Shown: positions 1-8,438 of the stretch, one piece after another
Position numbering within the stretch: position 1 is the stretch's first letter
How the letters are laid out: each line of letters begins with the position of its first letter
Origin: Apibacter raozihei
Lineage (GTDB): Bacteria > Bacteroidota > Bacteroidia > Flavobacteriales > Weeksellaceae
Reading direction: 5' to 3'
DNA: 64,000 nucleotides
Assembly: GCF_004014855.1 (NCBI RefSeq)
Contig: NZ_CP034930.1
Coordinates: forward strand, 1,674,001-1,738,000
The notes under the pieces: model-generated
Seen by the model: the letters and a program-made list of their open reading frames with translations, nothing else
Database searches by the model: none
Told to the model about the DNA's origin: nothing
Position numbers and translations under genes: made by a program

Positions 1-2
1 TA

Positions 3-257
3 CGTACGAATTGTGTGGATGGAATTACTGCTAATGAACAGCACTGTAAAGACATGGTTTTAAATAGTATCGGAATTGTAACTGCTTTAAACCCTTACAT
101 AGGATATAAAAACAGTACTAAAATAGCAAAAGAAGCTTTAGAAAAACATAAAAGTGTTTATGATCTGGTGTTAGAATACAATCTTCTGTCCAAAGACAAA
201 CTGGATGAAATTCTCAACCCGGAAAATATGCTCGGTCCTCATAAATTCAATAATTAA
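3..257 (+). CDS. aspA: Aspartate ammonia-lyase, C-terminal end (5' part outside window)
   Basis: The reading frame is open from the first bases (R-T-N-C-V-D-G-I-T-A-N) and stops at 255-257, so only about 84 C-terminal residues are present. The NSIGIVTALNPYIGY segment and the GLLSK/ELDEILNPENM-like tail are characteristic of aspartase of the fumarase/aspartase superfamily, which deaminates L-aspartate to fumarate and ammonia in the cytoplasm. The catalytic SS loop lies upstream and cannot be checked. The next gene downstream is a periplasmic asparaginase, so asparagine to aspartate to fumarate is a sensible local pathway. A GTG at position 15 lies inside the protein and is not the true start. 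Confidence 0.9.
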   Translation, partial: RTNCVDGITANEQHCKDMVLNSIGIVTALNPYIGYKNSTKIAKEALEKHKSVYDLVLEYNLLSKDKLDEILNPENMLGPHKFNN

Positions 258-274
258 AATACATTAATTTATTT

Positions 275-317
275 ATATCCATTGTAAAATAAAATACTTT
301 TTTACAATGGATATTTT
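275..317 (+). terminator. Perfect 15-bp hairpin after aspA
   Basis: Arms 275-289 and 300-314 are exact reverse complements with a 10-base loop, followed by a short T run. It lies 18 bases past the aspA stop and reads as an intrinsic terminator. The arm sequence is A/T-flanked and could stop transcription in either direction. Confidence 0.75.
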
Positions 318-360
318 CATAGTAAAAAGAATAAAATAATAGTAATAACTAAAAATTTAT

Positions 361-389
361 TTGTTTTTAATTAATAATACATAAATTTG
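361..389 (+). promoter_or_regulatory. Candidate Bacteroidetes promoter upstream of the asparaginase gene
   Basis: TTG at 361-363 and TAAATTTG at 382-389 are separated by 18 bases, matching the Bacteroidetes -33/-7 pattern (TTG, TAnnTTTG). A second -7-like element, TACTTTTG, is at 492-499 without a clear -33. The 258-720 gap (about 460 bases) otherwise holds only the aspA terminator and AT-rich sequence. A start at the first promoter would leave a leader of more than 300 bases, for which I see no recognised riboswitch. Confidence 0.4.
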
Positions 390-720
390 TGCCTTTTAAA
401 CAGAGAAAATAATCTGTTAAGTACTAACAGAAAAAACTCGCCGGGTGAATTATATAAAAAGTAAATAGTGATAGATTAAAATAAAATGATGTACTTTTGT
501 TTTTATTTAGATTATTGTTGAGCAGGTTTACTGGATTAAAAAGGATATTTTGCTGACTGATTTTAAAAATGATTGTGCTTATTATTTTAATTACGTTGAT
601 TGGATGAATTAAAATTTTTGTAATGGAGACTCAGAAAATGAACGAGAGTGATGATCACTGGTTTTTTTAACAGTTAATTATAAAAAGTAAATATTAAACA
701 ATAATTTAAACAGCAGGACT

Positions 721-1782
721 ATGAACACAAAAAAAATCAAAAGCATTTTAAGCCTCTGTATGCTCATTGTTTTTATAACAATAGGAGCACAGGTAAAACC
801 TACTATTTATGTATTAGCTACTGGTGGTACTATTGCCGGAACAGGTAAATCGTCCACAACATCTGCATATAAAGCCGGAAGTATATCTGTTGAGCAGCTT
901 TTAGATGCAGTACCGGATTTAGCAACTGTTGCAAATATTAAAAGTGAACAAATAGCTAATATAGGAAGTCAGGATATGAACTTTCAGGTTTGGTTAAAAT
1001 TAGTTAAAAGGATCAATGAATTGTCAAAAGATCCTAACATTAATGGGTTTGTAATTACTCACGGTACAGATACCCAGGACGAAACAGCCTATTTTCTTAA
1101 TCTTACAGCAAAAACCAGCAAACCTATAGTCTTGGTAGGTGCTATGCGTCCATCAACAGCTTTAAGTGCGGATGGACCAAGAAATTTGTTCAATGCCGTT
1201 GCTTGTGCAGCTTCACCTGAATCTATTGCAAAAGGTGTAATGGTTGTAATGGATGATAAAATTATAGGGGCTGATGATATCTCAAAGACGAATACGTTAA
1301 GTGTCGGAAGCTTTGATAACCCTAATTTTGGACCTTTAGGGATCATGTATAATGGAAAACCTATTTATACAAGAACCTCTAAGAAAAAAAATACTATCGA
1401 TACCGAGTTTGATGTAACTAAATTAGACAAGTTACCAAGAGTTGATATTATTCTGGGATATGTAAACACCGATAAAGTATTTGTTGATGCAGCGCTAAAT
1501 GCTGGAGCCAAAGGCTTAGTATATGCAGGAGTAGGAAATGGAAATATGTCCGGAGAAGTTTTAAATGCCTTATCACAATCTGTAAAAAAAGGAATTCCTG
1601 TTGTCAGATCTTCAAGATTACCGGCGGGTCCAACCTGTCAGTGGGATGAAATTGACGACGATGCTCATAATTTCTCTGCTTCTTGGTATCTTACGCCTCA
1701 AAGATCCAGAATTCTGCTAATGCTTGCATTAACAAAAACAACAGATTATAGAGAAATTCAAAGAATGTTTACAGAATATTAA
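721..1782 (+). CDS. ansB: Type II L-asparaginase, exported
   Basis: Hydrolyses L-asparagine to aspartate and ammonia, probably in the periplasm. The 353-residue protein opens with a signal peptide (basic MNTKKIK, hydrophobic core, likely cut after IGA near residue 23). Catalytic signatures are all visible: TGGTIAG with nucleophile Thr37, ITHGTDT with Thr116-Asp117, and Lys189 in DDISKTNT. Length and motifs match the type II family. The gene follows aspA and precedes a porin by 38 bases, suggesting uptake and catabolism of asparagine. Some type II enzymes also use glutamine; sequence alone does not decide this. Confidence 0.93.
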   Translation: MNTKKIKSILSLCMLIVFITIGAQVKPTIYVLATGGTIAGTGKSSTTSAYKAGSISVEQLLDAVPDLATVANIKSEQIANIGSQDMNFQVWLKLVKRINELSKDPNINGFVITHGTDTQDETAYFLNLTAKTSKPIVLVGAMRPSTALSADGPRNLFNAVACAASPESIAKGVMVVMDDKIIGADDISKTNTLSVGSFDNPNFGPLGIMYNGKPIYTRTSKKKNTIDTEFDVTKLDKLPRVDIILGYVNTDKVFVDAALNAGAKGLVYAGVGNGNMSGEVLNALSQSVKKGIPVVRSSRLPAGPTCQWDEIDDDAHNFSASWYLTPQRSRILLMLALTKTTDYREIQRMFTEY

Positions 1783-1820
1783 AAAAATTTAATCATTATA
1801 TTAATTATAAACAATTTACT

Positions 1821-2939
1821 ATGAAGAAAATTTTATCATTATTAATAACTGTTTCCTGTATTTCCGGTTTATTAGCTCAGCAGCCTGATTCAGTTCGTGT
1901 TGCCGATACAAACAGCGAATCCGGTTTAAAAACTGTGGTTGACTATTTATTGAAAAATAAAGAGTTATTGGAAATAAGATTGGATACCCGTTTCGATTAT
2001 CAGGCAAAATTTAATGAACATGAAACACAGGAAAGTGGTTTCAGAGGGCAAACCCTTAAAATTTGGTTCACCGGAGAAATTGCTCCCGGAGTAAGATACC
2101 GTGTAAGACACAGATTGAACAAACCGCAAAATCCGTTGGAAAGAGATAATTTATCAGGAGCAACAGATTTAGCTTACATAGAATTGGATGCAGGTAAAAA
2201 CTGGACATTTAGAATCGGTAAACAAGTGGTTCAGTTTGGTACATTCGAATTTGATTATCTACCTTCTGATGTGTATTTAACAACTACGTGTTATGATGAT
2301 TTAGATGCTTTTAAAACCGGTTTAAATGTAGCTTATAAAACGGGGAAACAAGTATTTAATTTGCAGGTTGTTAACTCTGACGCGCCTCAGTTTTCAACTG
2401 AAAAATATAAGAATAAATCTTTAGCCGGATTATTTGTATGGGAAGGAAACTTATTTAATGATTTAATTAAAACTCGTTTTGGATACGGTGCATTTCAACA
2501 CGATTCAAGTAAATACTACAGCTGGCTTACCTTGGGTACTAAAGTTACTGTAAATAAATTTATGGCTGAAATGGATTGGTACATGGGAGATAGAAATATG
2601 AATTTTAGCTCTGTAGTGCCTACTGTTGAAGGATATAGACCAGTTAGAGACCAGTCTGCTTCTTTAAACTTACGATATGATTTTGGTAAAATTAAATCCT
2701 TAGTGAAAGGAACATGGAATAAAAGAAGAGATCAACTTACTTCCAGTAACTATATGACTGGTGGAGTACAGGCGGGAGTAGAATATTATCCGTTTACAAA
2801 TCCATTATTAAAAGATTTAAGATTCCATGCAGTTTATGCTTATACCAGAACAAATTACAATGGTGATTTCAAAGCTATGGAGGGTATTAATCAAAATATG
2901 ATTATCGTGGGTACTCGATGGATGTTTAAAATAATGTAA
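1821..2939 (+). CDS. Outer-membrane porin, phosphate-selective porin O/P-like
   Basis: A 372-residue protein with a signal peptide (MKKILSLLITVSCISGLLAQ, likely cut before QQPDS) followed by alternating amphipathic beta strands: LLEIRLDTRFDYQAKF, TLKIWFTGEIAPGVRYRVRHRLN, WTFRIGKQVVQFGTFEFDY. The RIGKQ...FG motif is typical of OprO/OprP-like porins of Bacteroidetes. It sits 38 bases after the asparaginase gene and is followed by a strong terminator, so the two are probably co-transcribed. The substrate is not shown by the sequence; asparagine or aspartate passage is an inference from the neighbour. The family call is firm at the level of a porin barrel, less so for phosphate selectivity. Confidence 0.8.
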   Translation: MKKILSLLITVSCISGLLAQQPDSVRVADTNSESGLKTVVDYLLKNKELLEIRLDTRFDYQAKFNEHETQESGFRGQTLKIWFTGEIAPGVRYRVRHRLNKPQNPLERDNLSGATDLAYIELDAGKNWTFRIGKQVVQFGTFEFDYLPSDVYLTTTCYDDLDAFKTGLNVAYKTGKQVFNLQVVNSDAPQFSTEKYKNKSLAGLFVWEGNLFNDLIKTRFGYGAFQHDSSKYYSWLTLGTKVTVNKFMAEMDWYMGDRNMNFSSVVPTVEGYRPVRDQSASLNLRYDFGKIKSLVKGTWNKRRDQLTSSNYMTGGVQAGVEYYPFTNPLLKDLRFHAVYAYTRTNYNGDFKAMEGINQNMIIVGTRWMFKIM

Positions 2940-2962
2940 TAAAAATAGAAATTGATAAATTC

Positions 2963-2995
2963 AGGCTATGCAGTTTTTAGTGCATAGCCTTTTTT
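2963..2995 (+). terminator. Intrinsic terminator after porin
   Basis: Arms AGGCTATGCA (2963-2972) and TGCATAGCCT (2981-2990) form a perfect 10-bp stem with an 8-base loop, followed by five T. Confidence 0.9.
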
Positions 2996-3071
2996 ATTTC
3001 AACCAGTCAGAATAATTATAAAGTTCTGTAGATAATCAAATTTAATTTTAAAGTAATACATATTTTAATTT

Positions 3072-3079
3072 TATCTTTG
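3072..3079 (+). promoter_or_regulatory. -7 element for purD
   Basis: TATCTTTG is an exact TAnnTTTG box 40 bases before the purD start. No TTG is found at the right distance upstream, so only the -7 part is supported. Confidence 0.5.
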
Positions 3080-3118
3080 TAAAGCAGAGTAAACTAAAAA
3101 TTAAACTAAATAAAATTT

Positions 3119-4354
3119 ATGAAAGTATTGATTATTGGAAACGGAGGTAGAGAACATGCCATCGGTTGGAAAATAAGACAAGATAACCCGGAAGTTGAAC
3201 TTTATTTTAATAACGGAAATGGAGGAACTGCTCAGATTGGTACAAATTTGTCTTTGAAAACAGTTGAAGATTTAGCTGATTTTGCTGAAAAGGAACAAAT
3301 TGATTTAACTTTTGTAGGGCCTGAAGATTGGTTGATGAAAGGTGTTGTAGATACATTTCAGGAGAGGAAACTTTCTGTTTTCGGACCTAATAAAAAAGCG
3401 GCATTACTAGAAGGTAGTAAAGAGTTTGCAAAAAACTTTATGCTTAAATACGGTGTTAAAACCGCTAAATATAAAACGTTTAATAATTATACGGAAGCCA
3501 ATGAATATGCCAAAAATCAAACCTATCCGTTAGTTGTTAAAGCAGATGGTTTAGCAGCCGGAAAAGGAGTGGTTATATGTTATGATAAGTTTGAAGCAGA
3601 AAAAGCTTTAGATGAAATGCTTAACAATAAAATTTTTGGAGAAGCAGGAAATCATGTAGTCATTGAAGAATTTTTAGAAGGATTTGAAACTTCAATTTTG
3701 TCTGTTTTCAATGGTAAAGATATTTATCCATTCATATCAGCAAAAGATCATAAAAAGATAGGTGAAGGTGAGACAGGTCTAAACACGGGAGGTATGGGAG
3801 TTGTAACGCCAAATCCATATTTTACAGAAGAACTTGAAGAGGCTTTCCGTAAAGATATTTTAGAACCTACGCTTAAAGGATTGTTGGCTGAAAATCTTAC
3901 TTTCGCCGGTATTATATTTTTCGGATTAATGATAACCAATACGGGAGTTTATTTATTGGAATATAACATGCGAATGGGAGATCCTGAAACGCAAGCTACT
4001 CTTCCATTGATGCAAAACAATTTTTTAGATGTTTTACATAATGCCCTTACAGGAAATGAAATCACTTTAAACTGGAAAAAGCAGCATACGGTATGCGTAG
4101 TTTTAGCATCAGGAGGATATCCGTTGAATTACGAGACCGATTTCCCTATTAAAGGCCTTGATCAGGTAACTTGTCCCTATTTTGTAGCTGGAGCTTATTT
4201 AAAAGATGAGCAGCTATATACTTCGGGAGGAAGGGTGCTTAATATTGTCGGTATAGGTGATACCCAGGAAAAAGCCCGGGAACAGGCATATGATAATATT
4301 ACTAAAATCCACTTTGATTATAATTATTGTAGAAAAGATATTGGAGAATTATAA
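3119..4354 (+). CDS. purD: Phosphoribosylamine--glycine ligase (GARS)
   Basis: Second step of de novo purine synthesis: joins glycine to 5-phosphoribosylamine using ATP, in the cytoplasm. The 411-residue protein has the N-terminal MKVLIIGNGGREHAI motif, the ATP-grasp core (PLVVKADGLAAGKGVVI; VVIEEFLEGFETSILSV) and the EYNMRMGDPETQ metal-binding signature, then the C-terminal domain with the SSGGRVL-like TSGGRVL. Length is close to the usual 420-430. It stands alone between two terminators with its own -7 box, with no other purine gene beside it. Confidence 0.96.
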   Translation: MKVLIIGNGGREHAIGWKIRQDNPEVELYFNNGNGGTAQIGTNLSLKTVEDLADFAEKEQIDLTFVGPEDWLMKGVVDTFQERKLSVFGPNKKAALLEGSKEFAKNFMLKYGVKTAKYKTFNNYTEANEYAKNQTYPLVVKADGLAAGKGVVICYDKFEAEKALDEMLNNKIFGEAGNHVVIEEFLEGFETSILSVFNGKDIYPFISAKDHKKIGEGETGLNTGGMGVVTPNPYFTEELEEAFRKDILEPTLKGLLAENLTFAGIIFFGLMITNTGVYLLEYNMRMGDPETQATLPLMQNNFLDVLHNALTGNEITLNWKKQHTVCVVLASGGYPLNYETDFPIKGLDQVTCPYFVAGAYLKDEQLYTSGGRVLNIVGIGDTQEKAREQAYDNITKIHFDYNYCRKDIGEL

Positions 4355-4358
4355 ATAT

Positions 4359-4389
4359 AAAAAAACCGAGCTTACTGCTCGGTTTTTTT
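4359..4389 (+). terminator. Terminator between convergent purD and carbonic anhydrase genes
   Basis: A-rich arm ending CCGAGC (4359-4371) pairs with GCTCGG plus seven T (4377-4389), loop of five. A-run before and T-run after mean that it can work in both directions, as expected between converging genes. Confidence 0.9.
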
Positions 4390-4399
4390 ATTAAATATA

Positions 4400-5047
4400 T
4401 TATTCTGGGGAGTTATATATAATTTCATCGAAAAATTCAACCTCACCTGTTTTTACATTATAAAAACCACCGGTAATACCTATTTTACCCTGATCAACCA
4501 GTTCTTTTAGTATTGAGCTTTTCTCTAATATTTCATCAATACTGTGAATAACGTTTTCATGCGCAACTTTGTTAACATAGTCTTCATGTTCTTTATCATC
4601 ATCTGGATTATCAATTCCTACTTTTTCCATAGCCGGATGAATTTTATGTAACAAGCCGGTTAAGTGTCCCAATTCATAATGTTTACAGGCTCCGTTGATA
4701 GCACCGCAATGAGAATGCCCCAAAACCAGAATAAGCTTGGAACCTACAACCTTACATGCATATTCCAATGAGCCCAGAACGTCTGTATTAACAACATTTC
4801 CTGCATTTCTGATACTGAAAATATCTCCAATTCCCTGGTCAAATATGTGTTCAGTAGAAGTACGGCTATCCATACAGCTTACTATAACTGCAAACGGGTG
4901 CTGTTCCTCATTGGTTTCTTCTACCTGCTGCATTAAATTACGGTTAACTTTAAGATTGTTGACAAAACGGTAGTTGCCGTCTTTTAAATATTGTAATGCT
5001 TGATGAGGATCTATAGAGATTAAATTTTCTTTTGTATGTGCTTTCAT
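4400..5047 (-). CDS. can: Beta-class carbonic anhydrase, cytoplasmic
   Basis: Interconverts CO2 and bicarbonate. The 215-residue protein has the beta-class zinc site: Cys58 and the Asp60-Arg62 pair in SCMDSR, His111 and Cys114 in GHSHCGA. There is no signal peptide, so it should act in the cytoplasm. It lies 36 bases downstream of the SulP transporter on the same strand, a common bicarbonate uptake plus hydration arrangement. From HQALQYLKDGN onward it is nearly identical to the exported paralogue at 7359-8267, pointing to a recent duplication. Confidence 0.93.
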   Translation of the reverse strand: MKAHTKENLISIDPHQALQYLKDGNYRFVNNLKVNRNLMQQVEETNEEQHPFAVIVSCMDSRTSTEHIFDQGIGDIFSIRNAGNVVNTDVLGSLEYACKVVGSKLILVLGHSHCGAINGACKHYELGHLTGLLHKIHPAMEKVGIDNPDDDKEHEDYVNKVAHENVIHSIDEILEKSSILKELVDQGKIGITGGFYNVKTGEVEFFDEIIYNSPE

Positions 5048-5083
5048 ATATTTATTGTTTTATAAAGGTAGTTTAAATTTATA

Positions 5084-6691
5084 TTATTTGATTGTATCTA
5101 AATTGTCTATATTTTTATTTTCTAGTTTTACTGAACGGGTGTTGGCAACACTTAAGTTTACACCATCACCATTGTTAGGAATTTCGTAAACATCTTTAAA
5201 GTTAATAAGTTTTAAATTAATGTTTTTACGAGGTGCAGTTTCTGCCTTAAATTCACGTATCAATTCTAAAACGTCAAAATCTATATAAACTGTTTTTTCA
5301 GCATCAATAATTATGTTGGAATTATTTTTAATCCGGGATAAAGTTTTAATTATGGTTGATTTTTTTAAAAACGATATTTCCTCTGATAAGATAAGGTGAA
5401 TATATTTTTGGTTATCAACATGAGTTATATACATAGTATAACACGATTTCATGTTTCCTCTTAAAATAAAATAGACAGCTACCAGCATTCCTATTCCAAC
5501 ACCTTTAAGCAAATCTGTAAGTAAAATAGCCAATACAGTGATTACAAAAGGAATCCACTGGTGTTTACTTAAGCTGAAAACGTGTTTGAATAAGGCAGGA
5601 TTACATAATTTGTAACCGGTAACAACTAAAATCGCAGCCAGTGAAGCCAAAGGAATCATATTTAAAAATTTAGCTATAAATAATACTCCTAATAAAAGAA
5701 TAATTCCATGTACAATAGTGGTCGTTTTCGTTCGTCCACCGGCAACCAAACCTGCTTTTGATCTGACAATTACTGAAGTGATTGGAAGCCCCCCTATTAA
5801 TCCGCTTAATGAATTACCGATTCCCTGAGCAAAAAGCTCTCTGTTAGTAGGAGTCACCCGTCTTAATGGATCAATTTTATCTGTAGCTTCTATAGTTAAT
5901 AAAGTTTCAATGGATGCAACCATACCTATTGTCAATGCCAGTACCCAGATTTTAGGATTTGCTATTAAACCAAAATTAGGAAATAAAAATAATTGGGTAA
6001 AAGAATTAAAACTTTCTACAACCGGAAGCTGAACCAGTTCGCTTCCTTCAAAAGAAGTATTGGTTTTCTGGAATATGAAATAACTTACAAGACCTACAAT
6101 TACAGCTATTAAAGCTCCGGGAATTGTTTTTAAAATTTTAGGTTTATATTTATCCCAAAGTACCATACAGATTAAGGCCACAATTCCTGTACCTAAAGCT
6201 ATTTCGTTAACATGTTCAGAGACATCTGAAAGAATCCTCTGGTAAAACTGGAATCCTGTTTCTTCATCGGATAAAGCTTCAGGAAAACCCAGAAGAGTCG
6301 GAATGTTTTTCAATATGATGGTTATTCCGATTGCCGCAAGCATTCCTTCTATTACACTGGAAGGAAAATAATAGGCAATACCTCCTGCTTTTAATAAAGA
6401 AAGCCCAATCTGGAATAACCCGGCCAAAAATACGGCTAACAATACTCCGTTAATACCAATATCAGTAATCCCTGTAGCTACAATGGTTATTAATCCGGCA
6501 GCAGGGCCGCTGACACTTAATTGAGAACGGCTGATACAACCAATTACAATTCCTCCCAGTATACCTGAAATCATACCGGCAAATGGTGGCATTCCTGAAG
6601 AAAGAGCTATACCTAAACAAAGAGGAATGGCTACCAGTGATACAACTACTCCTGCTATTATATCATTTTTTAAATTAGGTTTAGAAGACAT
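5084..6691 (-). CDS. SulP-family anion transporter, probable bicarbonate uptake
   Basis: A 535-residue inner-membrane protein with about 10-12 hydrophobic segments, opening KNDIIAGVVVSLVAIPLCLGIALSSGMPP, the SulP start signature, and ending in a STAS domain (about residues 420-510, with KTVYIDFDVLELIREF). SulP proteins move sulfate, bicarbonate or other anions. Here two carbonic anhydrases flank it, so Na-dependent or proton-coupled bicarbonate import is the best inference; sulfate cannot be excluded, and no sulfate assimilation gene is adjacent. It likely forms an operon with the carbonic anhydrase 36 bases downstream and with the small gene upstream. Confidence 0.88.
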   Translation of the reverse strand: MSSKPNLKNDIIAGVVVSLVAIPLCLGIALSSGMPPFAGMISGILGGIVIGCISRSQLSVSGPAAGLITIVATGITDIGINGVLLAVFLAGLFQIGLSLLKAGGIAYYFPSSVIEGMLAAIGITIILKNIPTLLGFPEALSDEETGFQFYQRILSDVSEHVNEIALGTGIVALICMVLWDKYKPKILKTIPGALIAVIVGLVSYFIFQKTNTSFEGSELVQLPVVESFNSFTQLFLFPNFGLIANPKIWVLALTIGMVASIETLLTIEATDKIDPLRRVTPTNRELFAQGIGNSLSGLIGGLPITSVIVRSKAGLVAGGRTKTTTIVHGIILLLGVLFIAKFLNMIPLASLAAILVVTGYKLCNPALFKHVFSLSKHQWIPFVITVLAILLTDLLKGVGIGMLVAVYFILRGNMKSCYTMYITHVDNQKYIHLILSEEISFLKKSTIIKTLSRIKNNSNIIIDAEKTVYIDFDVLELIREFKAETAPRKNINLKLINFKDVYEIPNNGDGVNLSVANTRSVKLENKNIDNLDTIK

Positions 6692-6795
6692 TTTTTATGT
6701 ATTTCATTAATAATTATTTTTCTTAAAAACAGATCACAAGGCGATGCATCCTATTAATTATTAATAAGATAAAAAAGTGTACATAATAGATAGTT

Positions 6796-7074
6796 TTAAG
6801 AAAAATAATTAAAATTGGGAGGAGGGGATGGTATTTCCCGGTAAATTTGATATTTACTTAATTGAAGAAAAAGATTATGAGATTCAGACAAATTAAAGCT
6901 AAGACGCTCTGAACGTATCTGGCTATGGTAAGAAATTTTCTTCTGATCGTCATGCTCCTCTTCATTTAAAGGATTATTAGATGAGTTTTTCTTACTTACC
7001 GGCGAATCTTTTTTTGAAGCTTGTTTATCACTTTTTTTTTCGCAATATGATAACATATCTGTTTTAACAAACAT
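6796..7074 (-). CDS. Small exported protein of unknown function upstream of SulP
   Basis: From the only ATG (7072-7074) this is 92 residues: a charged middle rich in K, S, N, D and E, then ESHNLFLQLSKYQIY and a proline-rich end (IPSPPPNFNYFS). The frame is open upstream to a stop at 7231-7233, and the in-frame translation just before the ATG reads KFSSKHIVTLILAFVLTFNIGNSINA, an excellent signal peptide. No ATG, GTG or TTG precedes it; the best-placed codon is CTG at 7156-7158. So the gene either starts at CTG, or has lost its ATG. A TATATTTG box at 7259-7266 lies upstream. I do not recognise the family. Confidence 0.55.
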   Translation of the reverse strand: MFVKTDMLSYCEKKSDKQASKKDSPVSKKNSSNNPLNEEEHDDQKKISYHSQIRSERLSFNLSESHNLFLQLSKYQIYREIPSPPPNFNYFS

Positions 7075-7258
7075 AATTGCATTTATACTATTGCCAATAT
7101 TAAAGGTAAGTACAAAAGCCAGTATTAAAGTAACGATATGTTTACTACTAAATTTCAGTTTTAAATATTTTAGAAAACAGGAAAATATATTACGGCAAAA
7201 ATTAGACCATATCTTAAGCGTAACTATTTTTTAAGTTGTTTTCGTATTAACAGGTATA

Positions 7259-7266
7259 CAAATATA
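7259..7266 (-). promoter_or_regulatory. -7 element for the small gene/sulP/can transcript
   Basis: On the minus strand this reads TATATTTG, an exact TAnnTTTG. A TTG (minus strand) at 7291-7293 is 24 bases away, slightly far. It lies between the exported carbonic anhydrase gene and the small gene, so would drive the latter together with sulP and can. Confidence 0.5.
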
Positions 7267-7358
7267 TATATTAATAGTTATTTGAGAAACCAAATGCTAT
7301 AAAAAATATTTATTGTAACTGAAATTTAGTATCTGAAAAAAGAATTTATGTATTTTTT

Positions 7359-8267
7359 TTATTTAGGAGAATTATAAACGATTTCATCAAAAAATTCAAC
7401 TTTTCCTGTTTTTACATCATAAAAACCGCCGGTAATTCCTATTTTGCCCTGATCTACAAGATCTTTAAGTATAGGGCTTCTACGTAAAATTTCATCAATA
7501 CTATGAATTACATTTTCATGTCCTACTTTATTAACGTAGTCATCATGGTGATTATCATTGTCCAAAATGTTTTTATCTACTTTATTCATTGCCGGATGAA
7601 TTTTATGTAACAAACCGGTTAGGTGCCCCAATTCATAATGTTTACATGCTCCTTTTATAGCTCCGCAATGCGAATGCCCTAAGACTAAAATCAGTTTGGA
7701 ACCAACAACTTTACAAGCATATTCCAACGAACCTAATACATCATTATTTATCACATTTCCGGCATTTCTGATACTGAAAATATCTCCGATTCCCTGGTCG
7801 AAAATATGTTCAACGGAAGTTCTGCTATCCATGCAGCTTACGGTTACAGCAAAAGGGTTTTGACCAGCTTGTGTTTCTTCTACCTGCTGAATCAGATTTC
7901 TGTTTACTTTATAATTATTTACGAAACGAAAATTACCGTCTTTTAAATATTGCAAAGCCTGATGAGGAGTTATGTCATCTAAATTTACACGACTGATAAA
8001 ACTCTTTGGTAAATTATTAGTAGTAAATTGAGAATTATCAGACAGTATTTGTATTTCTGAATGAGTGTTATTTAAGTAATTAATTTTATAATCTACTGAG
8101 GCTGTTGTGACAGAATCTATTGGATGGATATTCTTTTTTAAAAGGCTTGTTAAATTTATAGTTCTATTTTTAGCATAAGATACAGCACTTGCAGATATCA
8201 TGATTCCAGTAAGGGTAACTAAAAGAATTGAACTTAGTTTTTTTAAATTTAATTTGTGTTTTTTCAT
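7359..8267 (-). CDS. Beta-class carbonic anhydrase with N-terminal export signal
   Basis: The 302-residue protein carries about 90 extra N-terminal residues compared with the cytoplasmic copy at 4400-5047: a basic start (MKKHKLNLKK), a hydrophobic core (LSSILLVTLTGIMISASAVSYA, plausible cleavage after YA), then a Ser/Thr/Asn-rich linker to about residue 90. The catalytic part keeps SCMDSR and GHSHCGA, the beta-class zinc ligands, and is nearly identical to its paralogue. It is therefore predicted to hydrate CO2 or dehydrate bicarbonate in the periplasm, or as an anchored enzyme if the signal is not cut. With SulP between the copies, the locus pairs outside and inside carbonic anhydrases across the inner membrane. 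Confidence 0.88.
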   Translation of the reverse strand: MKKHKLNLKKLSSILLVTLTGIMISASAVSYAKNRTINLTSLLKKNIHPIDSVTTASVDYKINYLNNTHSEIQILSDNSQFTTNNLPKSFISRVNLDDITPHQALQYLKDGNFRFVNNYKVNRNLIQQVEETQAGQNPFAVTVSCMDSRTSVEHIFDQGIGDIFSIRNAGNVINNDVLGSLEYACKVVGSKLILVLGHSHCGAIKGACKHYELGHLTGLLHKIHPAMNKVDKNILDNDNHHDDYVNKVGHENVIHSIDEILRRSPILKDLVDQGKIGITGGFYDVKTGKVEFFDEIVYNSPK

Positions 8268-8438
8268 AAGCTTGTTTTTTAAATGAACCTAGTAGTTTAA
8301 TTAAATAATTAGATAAATTATTATTAATTAACTATGTAATTGGTTATAAAGATATGAAAAAAAAAGAATAATACTAAATTTTTTACAAAAAAATAAATAT
8401 TAAATTTTATTTTTTATTCAAGTGATTGCTGAGAAAGT

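Noticed and set aside
3001-3118. Purine riboswitch before purD
   Set aside because: No paired three-stem architecture or conserved loops; simple AT-rich leader.
6796-7074. Calling the small gene upstream of sulP a chance frame
   Set aside because: Kept as a gene, since the upstream in-frame signal peptide, the -7 box and the operon position all support coding.
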